Shown here: positions 1-9,545 of the stretch, in pieces
Layout: each line of letters begins with the position of its first letter
Numbering within the stretch: position 1 is the stretch's first letter
DNA from: Azonexaceae bacterium s22
Lineage (GTDB): Bacteria; Pseudomonadota; Gammaproteobacteria; Burkholderiales; Rhodocyclaceae
Reading direction: 5' to 3'
NCBI GenBank assembly: GCA_016617495.1
Contig: WYCU01000001.1
Span: forward strand, 310,001-374,000
Length of the DNA: 64,000 nucleotides
The notes under the pieces: generated by a model
Database searches by the model: none
Seen by the model: only the letters and a program-made list of their open reading frames with translations
Told to the model about the DNA's origin: nothing
Translations under genes and position numbers: made by a program

Positions 1-1
1 C

Positions 2-148
2 GATGTTTACGTCTGCAATTTCAGCGGTGACAACAGTGCCCGGGCGCGTGCCCTGTTCGACGAAACAATCGCGGCCTTCGCACCCGGTACCGTCGAAAAA
101 AAAGAGGTGGCGCGCGGCCACCTCACTCCGGAACGAATCAGCCCTTAG
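2..148 (+). CDS. C-terminal fragment of an unidentified protein (gene starts left of the window)
   Basis: An open frame enters at the left edge and reads 48 codons ([16 protein letters not shown]...) to a TAG at 146-148. Third positions are G/C-rich, as in neighbouring genes, and residue composition looks protein-like. I do not recognise the family. It would converge on htpX, overlapping its stop by a few bases, and the htpX terminator hairpin would lie inside it. This is unusual but tolerated in convergent pairs. It could also be a chance frame. Confidence 0.35.
   Translation, partial: DVYVCNFSGDNSARARALFDETIAAFAPGTVEKKEVARGHLTPERISP
96..124 (-). terminator. Rho-independent terminator of htpX
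   Basis: On the minus strand, a 7-bp perfect stem (GAGGTGG / CCACCTC, 104-110 with 118-124) is followed by a run of eight T (96-103), 20 bases past the htpX stop. Confidence 0.85.
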
Positions 149-990
149 CGGGCCATTGCCCGCAGTCGGGCAATACGCTCCTCGGTCGGTGGGTGCGTCG
201 AGAAAAGGCTACGCAAACCGCCGCCGGACAAGGGGTTGAGAATCATCATCTGAGCCGTTTCCGGGTGTGCTTCGGCCGGCCCCATCGGAATGCGGCCTTC
301 GGCATACATCTGAATTTTGCCCAGCGCATCGGCCAAGGCATTCGGGTCGCCACTGATTTCCGCACCGCCGCGATCCGCCTCGTACTCTCGCGCGCGGGAA
401 ATCGCCATCTGGATCAGGCTCGCTGCCAAGGGGGCCAGCAGGGCCACGGCGATGGCAGCGAACGGATTGGCCGGACGCCCGTCTTCACTGCGTCCGCCAA
501 AGAACATGGCGAAATTGGCGAGGGCGGAAATCGCACCGGCCATCGTCGCCGAAATGGTGGAGATCAGGATGTCGCGGTGCGCGACGTGCGCCAGTTCATG
601 CGCCATCACCCCGCGCAGTTCGCGCGCCGAAAGCAGCTGAAGAATCCCGGTGGTGGCCGCCACGGCAGCGTGCTGCGGGTTTCGTCCGGTGGCAAACGCA
701 TTCGGCTGGGGTTCATCAATAATGTATACACGCGGCATCGGCAAGCCGGCACGCTCGGCCAACTCGCGCACCATGCCGTAAAACTGCGGCGCACTGGTTT
801 CGTCGACCTCCCGGGCGTTGTACATCTTCAACACCATCTTGTCGGAGAACCAGTACGAAAACACATTCATCGCACCGCCGAACAGCAGCGCCATCAGCAT
901 GCCCTGCTGACCGCCGATCATGCCGCCGACAATACCGAAAAGCGCCATGATCGCCGCCATGAGCATGGCGGTTTTCACCCAGTTGAACAT
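145..990 (-). CDS. htpX: Protease HtpX, membrane zinc metalloprotease
   Basis: M48-family inner-membrane protease that degrades misfolded membrane proteins. The 281-residue product has two N-terminal hydrophobic segments (about 5-25 and 30-48), the zinc/catalytic HELAH motif at residues 131-135, two further hydrophobic segments (about 145-165 and 178-198) and the third zinc ligand in the EYEAD block near 202-206. Length is typical. The start follows a strong AAGGAGG seven bases upstream. It is a single gene with its own terminator; fmt lies 57 bp upstream on the same strand. Confidence 0.95.
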   Translation of the reverse strand: MFNWVKTAMLMAAIMALFGIVGGMIGGQQGMLMALLFGGAMNVFSYWFSDKMVLKMYNAREVDETSAPQFYGMVRELAERAGLPMPRVYIIDEPQPNAFATGRNPQHAAVAATTGILQLLSARELRGVMAHELAHVAHRDILISTISATMAGAISALANFAMFFGGRSEDGRPANPFAAIAVALLAPLAASLIQMAISRAREYEADRGGAEISGDPNALADALGKIQMYAEGRIPMGPAEAHPETAQMMILNPLSGGGLRSLFSTHPPTEERIARLRAMAR

Positions 991-1047
991 CGTAACCTCC
1001 TTGAGGCTGTTTGATTCAGCCGTTAGATATTAGCGCAGGAGCGAAAT

Positions 1048-1971
1048 TCAAGCGTCGACGTCAAACCGGTCGCCGGCCTTCAGCGGATGTCCGGCCACGA
1101 AATCGCGCACAGGCAAGCGCTTGCCACCGGCCTTTTGCAATTCATGGATGGCCAATGCCCCGCTACCGCAGGCCACCACCAGTTTGTCGCGGTCGACCTC
1201 CAGAATACGGCCAATTTCACCGGCCCCGCGCACCGCGGCGGCGCGCCACAATTTGACCGTCTGTCCAGCGAACGCCGCCTGAGCCCCGGGAAACGGGTTG
1301 AAGGCACGAATGTGACGATCCAGCACGTCGGCACTTTGTGTCCAGTCGATACGCGCCTCGGCCTTGCCGATTTTCTGCGCATAGGTCACGCCATCCTCAG
1401 GTTGCGGTACGGCAGGCAACGGCAGGCGCGCAAGCGCATCGACAATCAGGCGTGCGCCCAGCGCCGCCAGGCGGTCATGCAGGCTGGCCGCGGTGTCTTC
1501 CACCCCGATGGCAAACCCCTCGCGCAACAACACCGGTCCGGTGTCGAGCCCGGCTTCCATCTGCATGATGCAAACGCCCGTTTCCGCGTCGCCCGCGAGC
1601 AGGGCACGCTGGATCGGCGCGGCCCCGCGCCAGCGCGGCAGCAGGGAGGCGTGAATATTGAGACAACCGTAGCGCGGCAAATCCAGAACCGCCTGCGGCA
1701 GCAACAGGCCATACGCCGCCACCACCATGACATCCGCACCCACTTCGGCAACCCGTGCCTGAGCCTCCGCATCCTTCAAGGTCTGCGGCTGAAACACCGC
1801 GATGCCGTGCGTCTGCGCCAGTCGCTTGACCGGCGAAGGCTGAAGCGCCATTCCCCGCCCGGCTGGACGATCCGGCTGCGTCAGCACCAACGGCACCTCG
1901 TGGCCTGCAGCAATAATCGCGGCCAGCGCCTGAGCGGCAAATTCCGGCGTCCCGGCAAAAATGACCCTCAT
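1048..1971 (-). CDS. fmt: Methionyl-tRNA formyltransferase
   Basis: Formylates initiator Met-tRNA with 10-formyl-THF. The N-terminal Rossmann domain carries the [19 protein letters not shown] block, with the catalytic Asn-His and the SLLPRWRG loop. The C-terminal OB-like domain follows GVTYAQKI. At 307 residues it has family length. It overlaps def by 4 bases (ATGA), the usual def-fmt pairing in which one enzyme adds and the other removes the formyl group. A poorly conserved linker in the C-terminal domain ([13 protein letters not shown]) is encoded by copy 1 of the dispersed uptake-signal-like element. Confidence 0.95.
   Translation of the reverse strand: MRVIFAGTPEFAAQALAAIIAAGHEVPLVLTQPDRPAGRGMALQPSPVKRLAQTHGIAVFQPQTLKDAEAQARVAEVGADVMVVAAYGLLLPQAVLDLPRYGCLNIHASLLPRWRGAAPIQRALLAGDAETGVCIMQMEAGLDTGPVLLREGFAIGVEDTAASLHDRLAALGARLIVDALARLPLPAVPQPEDGVTYAQKIGKAEARIDWTQSADVLDRHIRAFNPFPGAQAAFAGQTVKLWRAAAVRGAGEIGRILEVDRDKLVVACGSGALAIHELQKAGGKRLPVRDFVAGHPLKAGDRFDVDA
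1183..1218 (+). repeat. Uptake-signal-like element, copy 1 (in fmt)
   Basis: Exact core GTCGCGGTCGAC at 1187-1198. The first A-tract is weak (AGAA), followed by GGCC and AATTTC. It lies antisense in fmt. Confidence 0.75.
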
Positions 1972-2471
1972 GCCGTAACCCGCGCCTGCTTGGCCAGTTT
2001 GTTGCGAATCCGCGTTTGTTTGAGTTGGGAAAGGCGTTCGACAAACACCTTGCCATTCAGGTGATCGAGTTCATGCTGAATGCAGACGGCCAGCAACCCT
2101 TCCGCTTCCAGACGCTGCGGTTGCCCTTCGAGGTCGAGGTAAGTGACCACCACCCGCTCGGCTCGCTCGACCTTGTCGTAGATGCCCGGCACGGAAAGAC
2201 AGCCCTCTTCGCCTTCCTTGGCCCCATCGGCAGACTCGATCCGGGGATTCACCAGGACCAGCAAGGCGTTACGCTCTTCCGAAACGTCAATGACCACGAC
2301 CTGCTTGTGAACATCAACCTGGGTCGCAGCAAGCCCGATACCCGGCGCCTCATACATTGTCTCAGCCATGTCGGCCGCGAGACGCCGAAGCGAGTCGTCC
2401 ACTTTCTGGACAGGCGCCGCAATTTTCTTCAATCGCGGATCGGGGAAGCGCAAAATGGGTAATAGAGCCAT
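1968..2471 (-). CDS. def: Peptide deformylase
   Basis: Removes the N-formyl group from nascent proteins. The 167-residue product starts [11 protein letters not shown] and shows the three deformylase motifs in order: [14 protein letters not shown] (metal-binding Cys) and QHELDHLNG (two His ligands and the catalytic Glu). The frame is open 42 codons further upstream, but family alignment places the start at 2471. It is transcribed with fmt and is divergent from the LysM gene. Confidence 0.96.
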   Translation of the reverse strand: MALLPILRFPDPRLKKIAAPVQKVDDSLRRLAADMAETMYEAPGIGLAATQVDVHKQVVVIDVSEERNALLVLVNPRIESADGAKEGEEGCLSVPGIYDKVERAERVVVTYLDLEGQPQRLEAEGLLAVCIQHELDHLNGKVFVERLSQLKQTRIRNKLAKQARVTA

Positions 2472-2611
2472 GAGAATACTGAAAAAAGCTTGCTCGCTTA
2501 GGTTATTACGTGCAGAATCTAAAGCAATTCCATAGATATGGAATCGGTCTTTTGCCTGCCTTGAGACCGCACAATCTTCGCCGTGTTCCGCCGGCAATCG
2601 AGGTTACGACT

Positions 2612-3652
2612 ATGGTCCGCATTATATCCGCGCTCATCCTGGCCGTGACGGCCATCTGTGCCACGGCCGCCGAGCCGCTCCAACTTGTCGACAACCCCCC
2701 AGACCGCCATGTCGTCGTCAAAGGCGACACCTTGTGGGGCATCTCCGGAAAGTTCCTGAAGGAACCGTGGCGCTGGCCTGAAATCTGGAACATGAACCGC
2801 GACGAGATCAAGAATCCGCATCTGATCTACCCCGGCGAAATCATCTATCTGGATCGCTCCGGCGCCAAGCCGCGTTTGCGCAAGGGAAAACCCTTGGGTA
2901 CGACTTCCGGTGACGGCGTCGTGAAACTCTCGCCACACATCTATTCGACGTCTACCGACGCAATTTCGAGCATCCCTTCAAACGTCATCGAACCGTTCCT
3001 TTCTCAACCTCTGGTCGTCGAACCCGGGCAACTCGACAACGTCCCACGAATCATTGCAACACCTGAGAACCGCTCGATGATAGCCGTGGGCGATCAGGCC
3101 TTCACAACGCTGATTCCCGATGCCAGCATCAAGCGCTGGAATGTTTTCCGTCCAGGCAAACAGCTAACCGATCCGGATACTGGCGAATTGCTTGGTTATG
3201 AAGCCTTCTTTCTTGGGAATGCAAATCTCGTGCAGCCAGGCGAGCCCGCGGTTCTTCAGGTAACTGTCGCCAAAGAGGAAATGCTACGCGGTGACCGGCT
3301 GTTGCCCGCGCCTCCGCCCAATATCATCTCGTACGTACCGCATCGCCCGGAATCGACCATTGCTGCAAAAATCATCTCTATTTACGGCGGCGTCTATGAA
3401 ACCGGCCGCGGCTATATCGTGACCCTGAATCGGGGACGTAACGATGGTCTGGATGTCGGCACGGTATTGGCCATCTTCCGGAATCGCGTCTCGGTCGGCT
3501 TCGATGAAAACGTGCGCCTGGAAGAAGTACCCATTCCGGAAGAACGCTACGGCCTGATCTTCGTCTTCCGTGTCTTTGATCGCGTCTCCTACGCACTGGT
3601 GCTCGACTCCTCCAAGGGCGTCGTGATCGGCGACTCTGCACGTAATCCATGA
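2612..3652 (+). CDS. LysM peptidoglycan-binding protein, secreted
   Basis: 346-residue product with an N-terminal signal peptide (MVRIISALILAVTAICATAA) and a LysM domain at about residues 28-80 (VKGDTLWGISGKFL ... IYPGEIIYL). The remainder is a long domain of unknown function. The upstream in-frame extension lacks a signal sequence, so ATG 2612 with GAGG about 10 bases upstream is preferred. It sits between def and dprA, a conserved place for this protein in betaproteobacteria, and overlaps dprA by 4 bases. Presumably it has an envelope or cell-wall role; the exact function is unknown. Confidence 0.88.
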   Translation: MVRIISALILAVTAICATAAEPLQLVDNPPDRHVVVKGDTLWGISGKFLKEPWRWPEIWNMNRDEIKNPHLIYPGEIIYLDRSGAKPRLRKGKPLGTTSGDGVVKLSPHIYSTSTDAISSIPSNVIEPFLSQPLVVEPGQLDNVPRIIATPENRSMIAVGDQAFTTLIPDASIKRWNVFRPGKQLTDPDTGELLGYEAFFLGNANLVQPGEPAVLQVTVAKEEMLRGDRLLPAPPPNIISYVPHRPESTIAAKIISIYGGVYETGRGYIVTLNRGRNDGLDVGTVLAIFRNRVSVGFDENVRLEEVPIPEERYGLIFVFRVFDRVSYALVLDSSKGVVIGDSARNP

Positions 3653-4728
3653 CCGATCCTGCCGGGTTGGCCGCCTGGTTGCGGCTGACCCTGACGCCCG
3701 GTATCGGCGGCGAGACGCAACGCAAGCTTCTCGCCGCTTTTGGTTTACCCGATGCCATCTTCGCGGCGAATCTCGCCGAGCTCGAATCCGTCATCGGAAA
3801 ACGCGCGAATCACCTTTTTGAACAGAACGTAGACGACGCCATTGAGCAGACCATGGCGTGGCTGGCGACCCCCGGAAATCACCTGATCACACTGGCGGAT
3901 GCCCTTTACCCCCAGCAGCTCCTCGAAATCCCCGATCCGCCCAGCGTTCTTTATGTGCGCGGCAATCCGGCATGTTTGCAACGGACCGGTCTCGGCATCG
4001 TCGGAAGCCGCAATGCCACCCCGCTTGGGATGCAGACCGCCGAGAACTTCGCCAGGACACTGGCTGCATCCGGTTTATCCATTGTCAGCGGCCTGGCGCT
4101 GGGTATCGATGCCGCAGCCCATCGCGGCGCCTTGGCTGCAAAAGGCTGCACGGTGGCCGTGATCGGCACGGGCGCGGATCGCCTTTATCCTGCCAGAAAC
4201 CGGGAACTGGCCCTTGCCATCGCAATGCACGGCGCGATTGTCAGCGAGTTCCCACTCGGCACACCGGCGATTGCTGCCAATTTCCCTCGCCGCAACCGCA
4301 TCATTTCGGGGCTTGCGCGCGGCATTCTCGTCGTTGAAGCGGCCCCCGAAAGCGGCTCGCTGATCACCGCACGCCTCGCCGGAGAACAGGGACGGGAAGT
4401 TTTCGCCATTCCCGGCTCCATTCATTCGCCAGTCGCCCGCGGCTGCCACAAATTGATCAAGCAAGGGGCAAAACTGGTCGAAACGGCCCAGGATGTTCTG
4501 GAAGAACTGGGCGGCCTGCCATCACCGGAAAGGCTTCCCGACGAAACCCCGGGCTCGGCGCCGGATCACCCCATTCTGCGCGCCCTCGGTCACGACCCCG
4601 TCCCGCTCGATGAACTGGTTACCCGAACCCGCCTCGCCCCGGATACGCTGCTCGTCGAGCTGCTTTCGCTGGAGCTTGCCGGACAGGTTGCCACCCTGCC
4701 CGGCAACCGTTATCAACGTCTGGGCTGA
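3649..4728 (+). CDS. dprA: DNA-processing protein DprA
   Basis: Cytoplasmic protein that binds incoming single-stranded DNA and loads RecA during natural transformation. The 359-residue product has an N-terminal SAM-like/helical region (1-110), the Rossmann-fold DprA core (GIVGSRNATPLG, SGLALGIDAAAH, AVIGTGADRLYP, NFPRRNRIISGLA, VVEAAPESGSLITA) and a C-terminal winged-helix-like domain (about 300-355). ATGA overlap couples it to the LysM gene. It is relevant because the window also carries many copies of a candidate uptake signal, although dprA is widespread even in species not known to be competent. Confidence 0.95.
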   Translation: MTDPAGLAAWLRLTLTPGIGGETQRKLLAAFGLPDAIFAANLAELESVIGKRANHLFEQNVDDAIEQTMAWLATPGNHLITLADALYPQQLLEIPDPPSVLYVRGNPACLQRTGLGIVGSRNATPLGMQTAENFARTLAASGLSIVSGLALGIDAAAHRGALAAKGCTVAVIGTGADRLYPARNRELALAIAMHGAIVSEFPLGTPAIAANFPRRNRIISGLARGILVVEAAPESGSLITARLAGEQGREVFAIPGSIHSPVARGCHKLIKQGAKLVETAQDVLEELGGLPSPERLPDETPGSAPDHPILRALGHDPVPLDELVTRTRLAPDTLLVELLSLELAGQVATLPGNRYQRLG

Positions 4729-4805
4729 CGGATAGCCGAGCATAACGGCTTGCCAAGGCGCGCGCCCGGCACTTATCATGCCCCGGCACCTTACAGACCG
4801 AACCC

Positions 4806-7331
4806 ATGAGCAAAAAGCTGATCATTGCCGAAAAACCGTCCGTCGCCGCCGACATCGCGCGTGCCATTGGCGGCTTCACCAAGCACGACGACTACTTCGA
4901 AAGCGACCAGTACGTGCTGTCGTCGGCGATCGGTCATCTGCTCGAACTGGCCTGCCCCGAAGAATTCGAGGTCAAACGCGGAAAATGGTCGTTTGCCCAC
5001 CTGCCGGTCATCCCGCCGCATTTCGCCCTCTCGCCCATCGAAAAGACCGAATCGCGGCTCAAGCTCCTGAGCAAGCTGATCCGCCGCAAGGATGTCGAAG
5101 GCCTGATCAATGCCTGTGACGCGGGGCGGGAAGGCGAACTGATCTTCAACTACATCGCCCAGCATGCCAAATCCGGCAAGCCGGTACAGCGACTCTGGCT
5201 TCAATCGATGACGCCGCAAGCGATTCGCGATGGGTTTGCACGACTGCGCGGTGGCTACGAAATGCGTGGTCTTGCCGATGCCGCCGTTTGCCGCTCGGAG
5301 TCCGACTGGCTGGTCGGTATCAACGGTACGCGTGCGATGACGGCCTTCAACTCGAAGACCGGTGGCTTTCACCTGACCACGGTGGGTCGCGTGCAGACCC
5401 CAACGCTGGCCATCGTCGTCGAACGCGAACGGCGCATTCGCGAGTTCAAGGCGCGTCCCTATTGGGAAGTCGAAGCCGAATTCACGGCCAAGGCGGGCAC
5501 CTACACCGGCAAGTGGTTCGATGAAAATTTCAAGGGCAAGGACGAGGACGAACACGCGCGTGCCGACCGGCTTTGGCAGCCCGACAAGGCGGAAGCCATT
5601 CGTGCCGCCACCTTGCACAAGCCGGGCAGCGTCAGCGAAGAAGCCAAGCCGGAAACCCGCCTCTCCCCGCTGTTGTTCGATCTCACCAGCTTGCAGCGTG
5701 AGGCCAACGCACGTTTCGGTTTTTCCGCCAAGACCACCCTGTCCCTGGCCCAGGCACTTTACGAGAAGCACAAGGTACTCACCTACCCGCGGACGGATTC
5801 GCGCTGCCTGCCGGAAGACTATCTCGCCACCGTGCGCGCTACGCTGACTGTCCTGACCGGTGAAGGTGCCGGCAAAGGCCACGACGAAGTCCTGCTCTCC
5901 CGCTATGCGCCGTTTGCCCACCAGATTCTGGCGCGCAACTGGGTCATCCCGAACAAGCGCATCTTCAACAATGCCAAGGTGAGCGATCACTTTGCGATCA
6001 TCCCCACGCCGCAGGCACCCAAACATCTCAACGAAGCCGAACAAAAGCTCTACGACTTCGTCGTCAAACGTTTCCTTTCCGTCTTCTTCCCTGCCGCTGA
6101 ATATCTGGTGACCACGCGCATCACCCGCGTCGAAGGGCAACCCTTCAAGACCGAAGGCAAGGTGTTGGTCAATCCGGGCTGGTTGGCCGTGCATGGCAAG
6201 GAAGGGCAGGAAGGTAACGAGGGCAACCTGGTGGCCGTCGGTAAGGACGAGAAGGTCCATACCGAGGAAGTCACCGTCAAGGCCCTGGAAACCCGCCCCC
6301 CGCCCCGTTATTCGGAAGCTACCCTGCTCTCGGCCATGGAAGGCGCGGGCAAAATGGTGGACGACGAGGAGCTCAAGGCGGCGATGGCCGGCCGCGGTCT
6401 CGGCACACCGGCAACGCGCGCCCAGATCATCGAGAACCTCATCGGCGAACAATACATGCTGCGCGAAGGTCGGGAACTGATTCCGACAGCCAAGGCCTTC
6501 TCGCTGATGACCCTGCTGAACGGTCTCGGCATTCCCGAACTCACGCAGCCGGAACTGACCGGCGAGTGGGAACACAAGCTCGGCCGAATCGAAAAGGGCG
6601 AATTCACGCGCGACGAATTCATGCGCGAGATCGCCGAAATGACCCGTCACATCGTCGAGCGGGCCAAGCACTACGAGGCCGACACGATCCCCGGCGATTT
6701 CGGCGTGCTGACCGCCCCCTGCCCCAAGTGTGGCGGCCAAATTCGCGAGACTTACAAGAAATTCCAGTGCAGCGGCTGCGACTACGGCCTCTGGAAAATT
6801 GTCGCCGGTCGCCAGTTCGAGCCGGCGGAGATCGACACCCTCCTGACCGAAGGGCAGATCGGTCCATTGACCGGCTTCCGCAACAAGATGGGACGCAGTT
6901 TTGCCGCCAGCATCAAGCTCAATGACGAACGCCAACCGGAATTCGATTTCGGCCAGGATAAGTCCGACGATGCCGACGCCGAACCGGTCGATTTTTCCGG
7001 TCAGGAAAGCCTCGGCCAATGTCCGAAGTGCAAGAGCCACGTATACGAGCACGGCACGAGCTACATTTGTGAAAAGGCCGTCGGCCCGGCCAAGAGTTGC
7101 GACTTCCGCTCCGGAAAAATCATTCTTCAGCAGCCGGTCGATCACAGCCAGATGAAAAAACTGCTGGCCGAAGGGCGAACGGACCTGCTCAAGGAGTTTG
7201 TCTCCAACCGGACCCGGCGCAAGTTTTCTGCCTTCCTGGTGCTCGACAACGGTAAGGTCGGCTTCGAATTCGAAAAGAAAACGCCGGCGCCCAAAAAAGC
7301 TGCTGCCAAGAAGGCTCCTGCCGAGAGCTGA
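4806..7331 (+). CDS. topB: DNA topoisomerase III
   Basis: Type IA topoisomerase of 841 residues. The N-terminal TOPRIM domain begins KLIIAEKPSVAADIA and contains the acidic DAGREGELIF motif. The active-site Tyr lies in LTYPRTDSR (about residue 326). Two C-terminal zinc-ribbon-like segments follow (CPKCGG...CSGC and CPKC...C), then a basic Lys/Ala tail. No smg (DUF494) gene lies between dprA and this gene, where many betaproteobacteria have one. It ends in a bidirectional terminator. Confidence 0.95.
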   Translation: MSKKLIIAEKPSVAADIARAIGGFTKHDDYFESDQYVLSSAIGHLLELACPEEFEVKRGKWSFAHLPVIPPHFALSPIEKTESRLKLLSKLIRRKDVEGLINACDAGREGELIFNYIAQHAKSGKPVQRLWLQSMTPQAIRDGFARLRGGYEMRGLADAAVCRSESDWLVGINGTRAMTAFNSKTGGFHLTTVGRVQTPTLAIVVERERRIREFKARPYWEVEAEFTAKAGTYTGKWFDENFKGKDEDEHARADRLWQPDKAEAIRAATLHKPGSVSEEAKPETRLSPLLFDLTSLQREANARFGFSAKTTLSLAQALYEKHKVLTYPRTDSRCLPEDYLATVRATLTVLTGEGAGKGHDEVLLSRYAPFAHQILARNWVIPNKRIFNNAKVSDHFAIIPTPQAPKHLNEAEQKLYDFVVKRFLSVFFPAAEYLVTTRITRVEGQPFKTEGKVLVNPGWLAVHGKEGQEGNEGNLVAVGKDEKVHTEEVTVKALETRPPPRYSEATLLSAMEGAGKMVDDEELKAAMAGRGLGTPATRAQIIENLIGEQYMLREGRELIPTAKAFSLMTLLNGLGIPELTQPELTGEWEHKLGRIEKGEFTRDEFMREIAEMTRHIVERAKHYEADTIPGDFGVLTAPCPKCGGQIRETYKKFQCSGCDYGLWKIVAGRQFEPAEIDTLLTEGQIGPLTGFRNKMGRSFAASIKLNDERQPEFDFGQDKSDDADAEPVDFSGQESLGQCPKCKSHVYEHGTSYICEKAVGPAKSCDFRSGKIILQQPVDHSQMKKLLAEGRTDLLKEFVSNRTRRKFSAFLVLDNGKVGFEFEKKTPAPKKAAAKKAPAES

Positions 7332-7350
7332 TCGCCAAACGCCGCCCAAG

Positions 7351-7377
7351 AAAAAGCCGGGTCCTCCCCGGCTTTTT
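7351..7377. terminator. Bidirectional terminator between topB and oxyR
   Basis: Stem AAGCCGGG (7354-7361) pairs with CCCGGCTT (7367-7374) around a 5-base loop. T-runs flank it on both strands, so it can serve topB (+) and oxyR (-). Confidence 0.85.
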
Positions 7378-7414
7378 GCGTGCATGACGCGGACACCTTT
7401 TGCCGTCCGCCGGC

Positions 7415-7428
7415 GTTTCACGTGAAAC
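7415..7428. promoter_or_regulatory. parS site (ParB binding), perfect core
   Basis: Perfect 14-bp palindrome GTTTCACGTGAAAC, identical to the inner core of the bacterial parS consensus. It lies in the short spacer between topB and oxyR, about 33 kb from dnaA. Confidence 0.85.
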
Positions 7429-7429
7429 C

Positions 7430-8344
7430 TCAACGGGCGGCGGTGGCTCCGGCAAGCCGGCAAGACAAGAGTGCCGCGCGCATGGCATCAATGGCCTGCG
7501 GCCGCGGAAACGTGACGCGCCAGACCAGCCCCACGGTACGTTTGGGTTGCACCCCGGAAAACGGCAGCACCTTGACCATCGGCTCCTTGCCGATCAACGG
7601 ATCCGCCGCGGTGCTGGGCATCACGGCAACACCGGCACCGCTCGCCACCATGTAACGGATGGTTTCGAGGGAACTCCCCTCCAGGGAATGCTCCAAGGCA
7701 TCGGGTGCCGTCAGGCGCGGGCAGGATTCGAGCACCTGATCCCGAAAGCAGTTGCCCTGACCGAGCAGCAGGAGATTCTGTCCATCAAGCTCATCCGCCG
7801 AAACCTCGTCGCGCTGGCCCCAAGGGTGGCTGGCCGGCACCACGACGCGGAAGGGTTCGTCATAAACGGGCTGGGCCACCAGCCCCGGCTCGGCAAAGGG
7901 CAAGGCGATCACGATGACATCCAGCTCCCCCGCCTTGAGCGCGGGAATCAGGTTGCCGGTGAAATCCTCCTTGAGGAATAACGGCATGCGCGGTGCTTCG
8001 CGGCTGAGCGCCGGGATCAATTGCGGCAGCAGATACGGGGCAATGGTGTAAATGATGCCAACGCGCAGCTGGCCGCTCATCGGGTCACCCGTTGCCTCGG
8101 CAATTTCTTCGAGCTTCACCGCCTCATCCAGCACACGCCGCGCCTGGGCGACGATCCGCTCCCCCAGGGCCGTGATGCGCACATCGCTCGCCGTCCGTTC
8201 GAACAAGGCAGCGCCGAGTTGCCCCTCGACCTTCTTCAGCGCGACCGACAAGGTCGGCTGGCTGACATGGCAGGCCTCGGCGGCTTTGCCGAAGTGGCGT
8301 TCGCGCGCCAGCGCGACGATGTAGCGCATTTCCGTAAGCGTCAT
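7430..8344 (-). CDS. oxyR: Hydrogen peroxide-sensing transcriptional regulator OxyR
   Basis: LysR-family protein of 304 residues with an N-terminal winged helix-turn-helix (MTLTEMRYIVALARERHFG, VSQPTLSVALKK) and an effector domain. The redox cysteines are present at residues 199 and 208 (GNCFRDQVLESC), exactly the E. coli OxyR numbering. This separates it from other LysR regulators. It overlaps rsuA by 4 bases; the in-frame extension upstream is rsuA coding sequence. No catalase or peroxiredoxin gene is adjacent. Confidence 0.93.
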   Translation of the reverse strand: MTLTEMRYIVALARERHFGKAAEACHVSQPTLSVALKKVEGQLGAALFERTASDVRITALGERIVAQARRVLDEAVKLEEIAEATGDPMSGQLRVGIIYTIAPYLLPQLIPALSREAPRMPLFLKEDFTGNLIPALKAGELDVIVIALPFAEPGLVAQPVYDEPFRVVVPASHPWGQRDEVSADELDGQNLLLLGQGNCFRDQVLESCPRLTAPDALEHSLEGSSLETIRYMVASGAGVAVMPSTAADPLIGKEPMVKVLPFSGVQPKRTVGLVWRVTFPRPQAIDAMRAALLSCRLAGATAAR

Positions 8345-9048
8345 ACCGTTTTCACCAATTTTTCGAGGTCGACCGCGACAATCCAGCGCCACTCGCCCGG
8401 TTGCAGATCCGCCGGCAAGGCAAGACCGCCCACCGCTTCGCGATGCAGCGCTTCCACCCGGTTACCCGTTGCCGCCACCATACGTTTGACCTGATGGTAC
8501 TTCCCTTCGGTCAGCGTCAGGCGCAGCAGGTTCGGGCCCACAGCTTCGGCAGCGACGGCGGCAATCGGTTCCGGTTCATCGTGCAGCAGCACGCCACCGA
8601 GCAATTGATCGAGCTGGGCCTGATCGAGCGGATGCTTGGTCGTCGCCAGATAGACCTTGGGCACCTTGCGCTTGCCGGACGACAGCACATGATTGAGCTG
8701 CCCGTCGTCGGTAATCAACAGCAGGCCGGTGGTGTCCTCATCGAGCCGTCCGATCGGCTGCACCCCCCGCTCGCGCAGCGGGAGCGGCAAGAGATCCAGC
8801 ACGCCGGGGTGATGCTGCGGCTTGCGCGAACACTCGTAACCCGCTGGCTTGTGCAGCATTACCGTGGCAAATTCGCAGTAGGCCCAATCGACCCCATCGA
8901 CCGAAAACACCAGGTCCGCGGTCGGCACATCGGCAAAGGGGTCGTCACAGATCGCGCCATTCACCGCCACGCGTTCTTGACGAATCAATGAGCGGCAACC
9001 CTTGCGGGTGCCGAAACCATGTTTTTGCAGAATACGTTCGAGTTGCAT
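8341..9048 (-). CDS. rsuA: Ribosomal small subunit pseudouridine synthase A
   Basis: Makes pseudouridine 516 in 16S rRNA. The 235-residue product has an N-terminal S4 domain (1-45), the KPAGYECSRKPQHHPGV block and the catalytic GRLDEDTTGLL motif with Asp103. The C-terminal WIVAVDLEKLVKTV is encoded entirely by copy 2 of the dispersed element, so the protein end has apparently been remodelled by it. It is the upstream gene of an rsuA-oxyR pair (ATGA overlap). Confidence 0.93.
   Translation of the reverse strand: MQLERILQKHGFGTRKGCRSLIRQERVAVNGAICDDPFADVPTADLVFSVDGVDWAYCEFATVMLHKPAGYECSRKPQHHPGVLDLLPLPLRERGVQPIGRLDEDTTGLLLITDDGQLNHVLSSGKRKVPKVYLATTKHPLDQAQLDQLLGGVLLHDEPEPIAAVAAEAVGPNLLRLTLTEGKYHQVKRMVAATGNRVEALHREAVGGLALPADLQPGEWRWIVAVDLEKLVKTV
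8348..8383 (-). repeat. Uptake-signal-like element, copy 2 (3' end of rsuA)
   Basis: Read on the minus strand: GATTGTCGCGGTCGAC, four bases, AAAAA, spacer, GAAAAC. It encodes the last residues of RsuA. Confidence 0.85.
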
Positions 9049-9071
9049 GGACGGGATGTTAACATCGCCCC

Positions 9072-9542
9072 ATGAAATTCGAACATCTCATCCAGATCAA
9101 CGACCTGCAGAATCCGCTGCTCGTCCCCTTGAACCGCGACCAGGTATGGTTCGGTCTGCTGCAACGGGTTGAAGACGCCGTACCCTTCCTGCCCGGCCTC
9201 GAACGCTGCACCGTCATCGAACGCCATGCCGACCATCTCCTGCGCGAACTCGATTTCGGCGCCACCAAAATCCACGATCGGGTCACCATGGTGTCGGGCC
9301 AGTGGGTGCGCTTTGAAATCCTGGCCAATCAGGAACATGCCGGCGGCACGCTGACCATCACCGTTGAAGAACCCGAGCCGGGCGCCCTCTTCCTGCGCTT
9401 TGCATACGCCACAACGTTTGCCGTCGATCCCAATTCCGTCGACCGCGCCTACATCGATTACATCAAGTCGGCCTACCATCAGTCCGATCTCGACTGCGTA
9501 CGCCTCATCCGCAGCTTTGCCGCCAGCGGTTCCCTGCAGTAG
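9072..9542 (+). CDS. DUF1857 / AtaL-like SRPBCC-fold protein
   Basis: 156-residue cytoplasmic protein without signal peptide or membrane segment. The beginning MKFEHLIQINDLQNPLLVPL and the pattern ...RDQVWFGLLQR...V match, from memory, the DUF1857 family of START-like ligand-binding folds. The substrate is unknown. It is divergent from rsuA and 3 bp ahead of rsmJ, probably co-transcribed with it. Confidence 0.75.
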   Translation: MKFEHLIQINDLQNPLLVPLNRDQVWFGLLQRVEDAVPFLPGLERCTVIERHADHLLRELDFGATKIHDRVTMVSGQWVRFEILANQEHAGGTLTITVEEPEPGALFLRFAYATTFAVDPNSVDRAYIDYIKSAYHQSDLDCVRLIRSFAASGSLQ

Positions 9543-9545
9543 GCC

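Noticed and set aside
4791-7463. 890-codon open frame antisense to topB
   Set aside because: It lies wholly opposite a well-recognised topoisomerase. Its composition is that of a high-GC shadow frame and no domain is recognisable.
9129-9146. TTGAACCGCGACCAGG in the DUF1857 gene, resembling the inverted core
   Set aside because: Mismatched core and no phased A-tracts.
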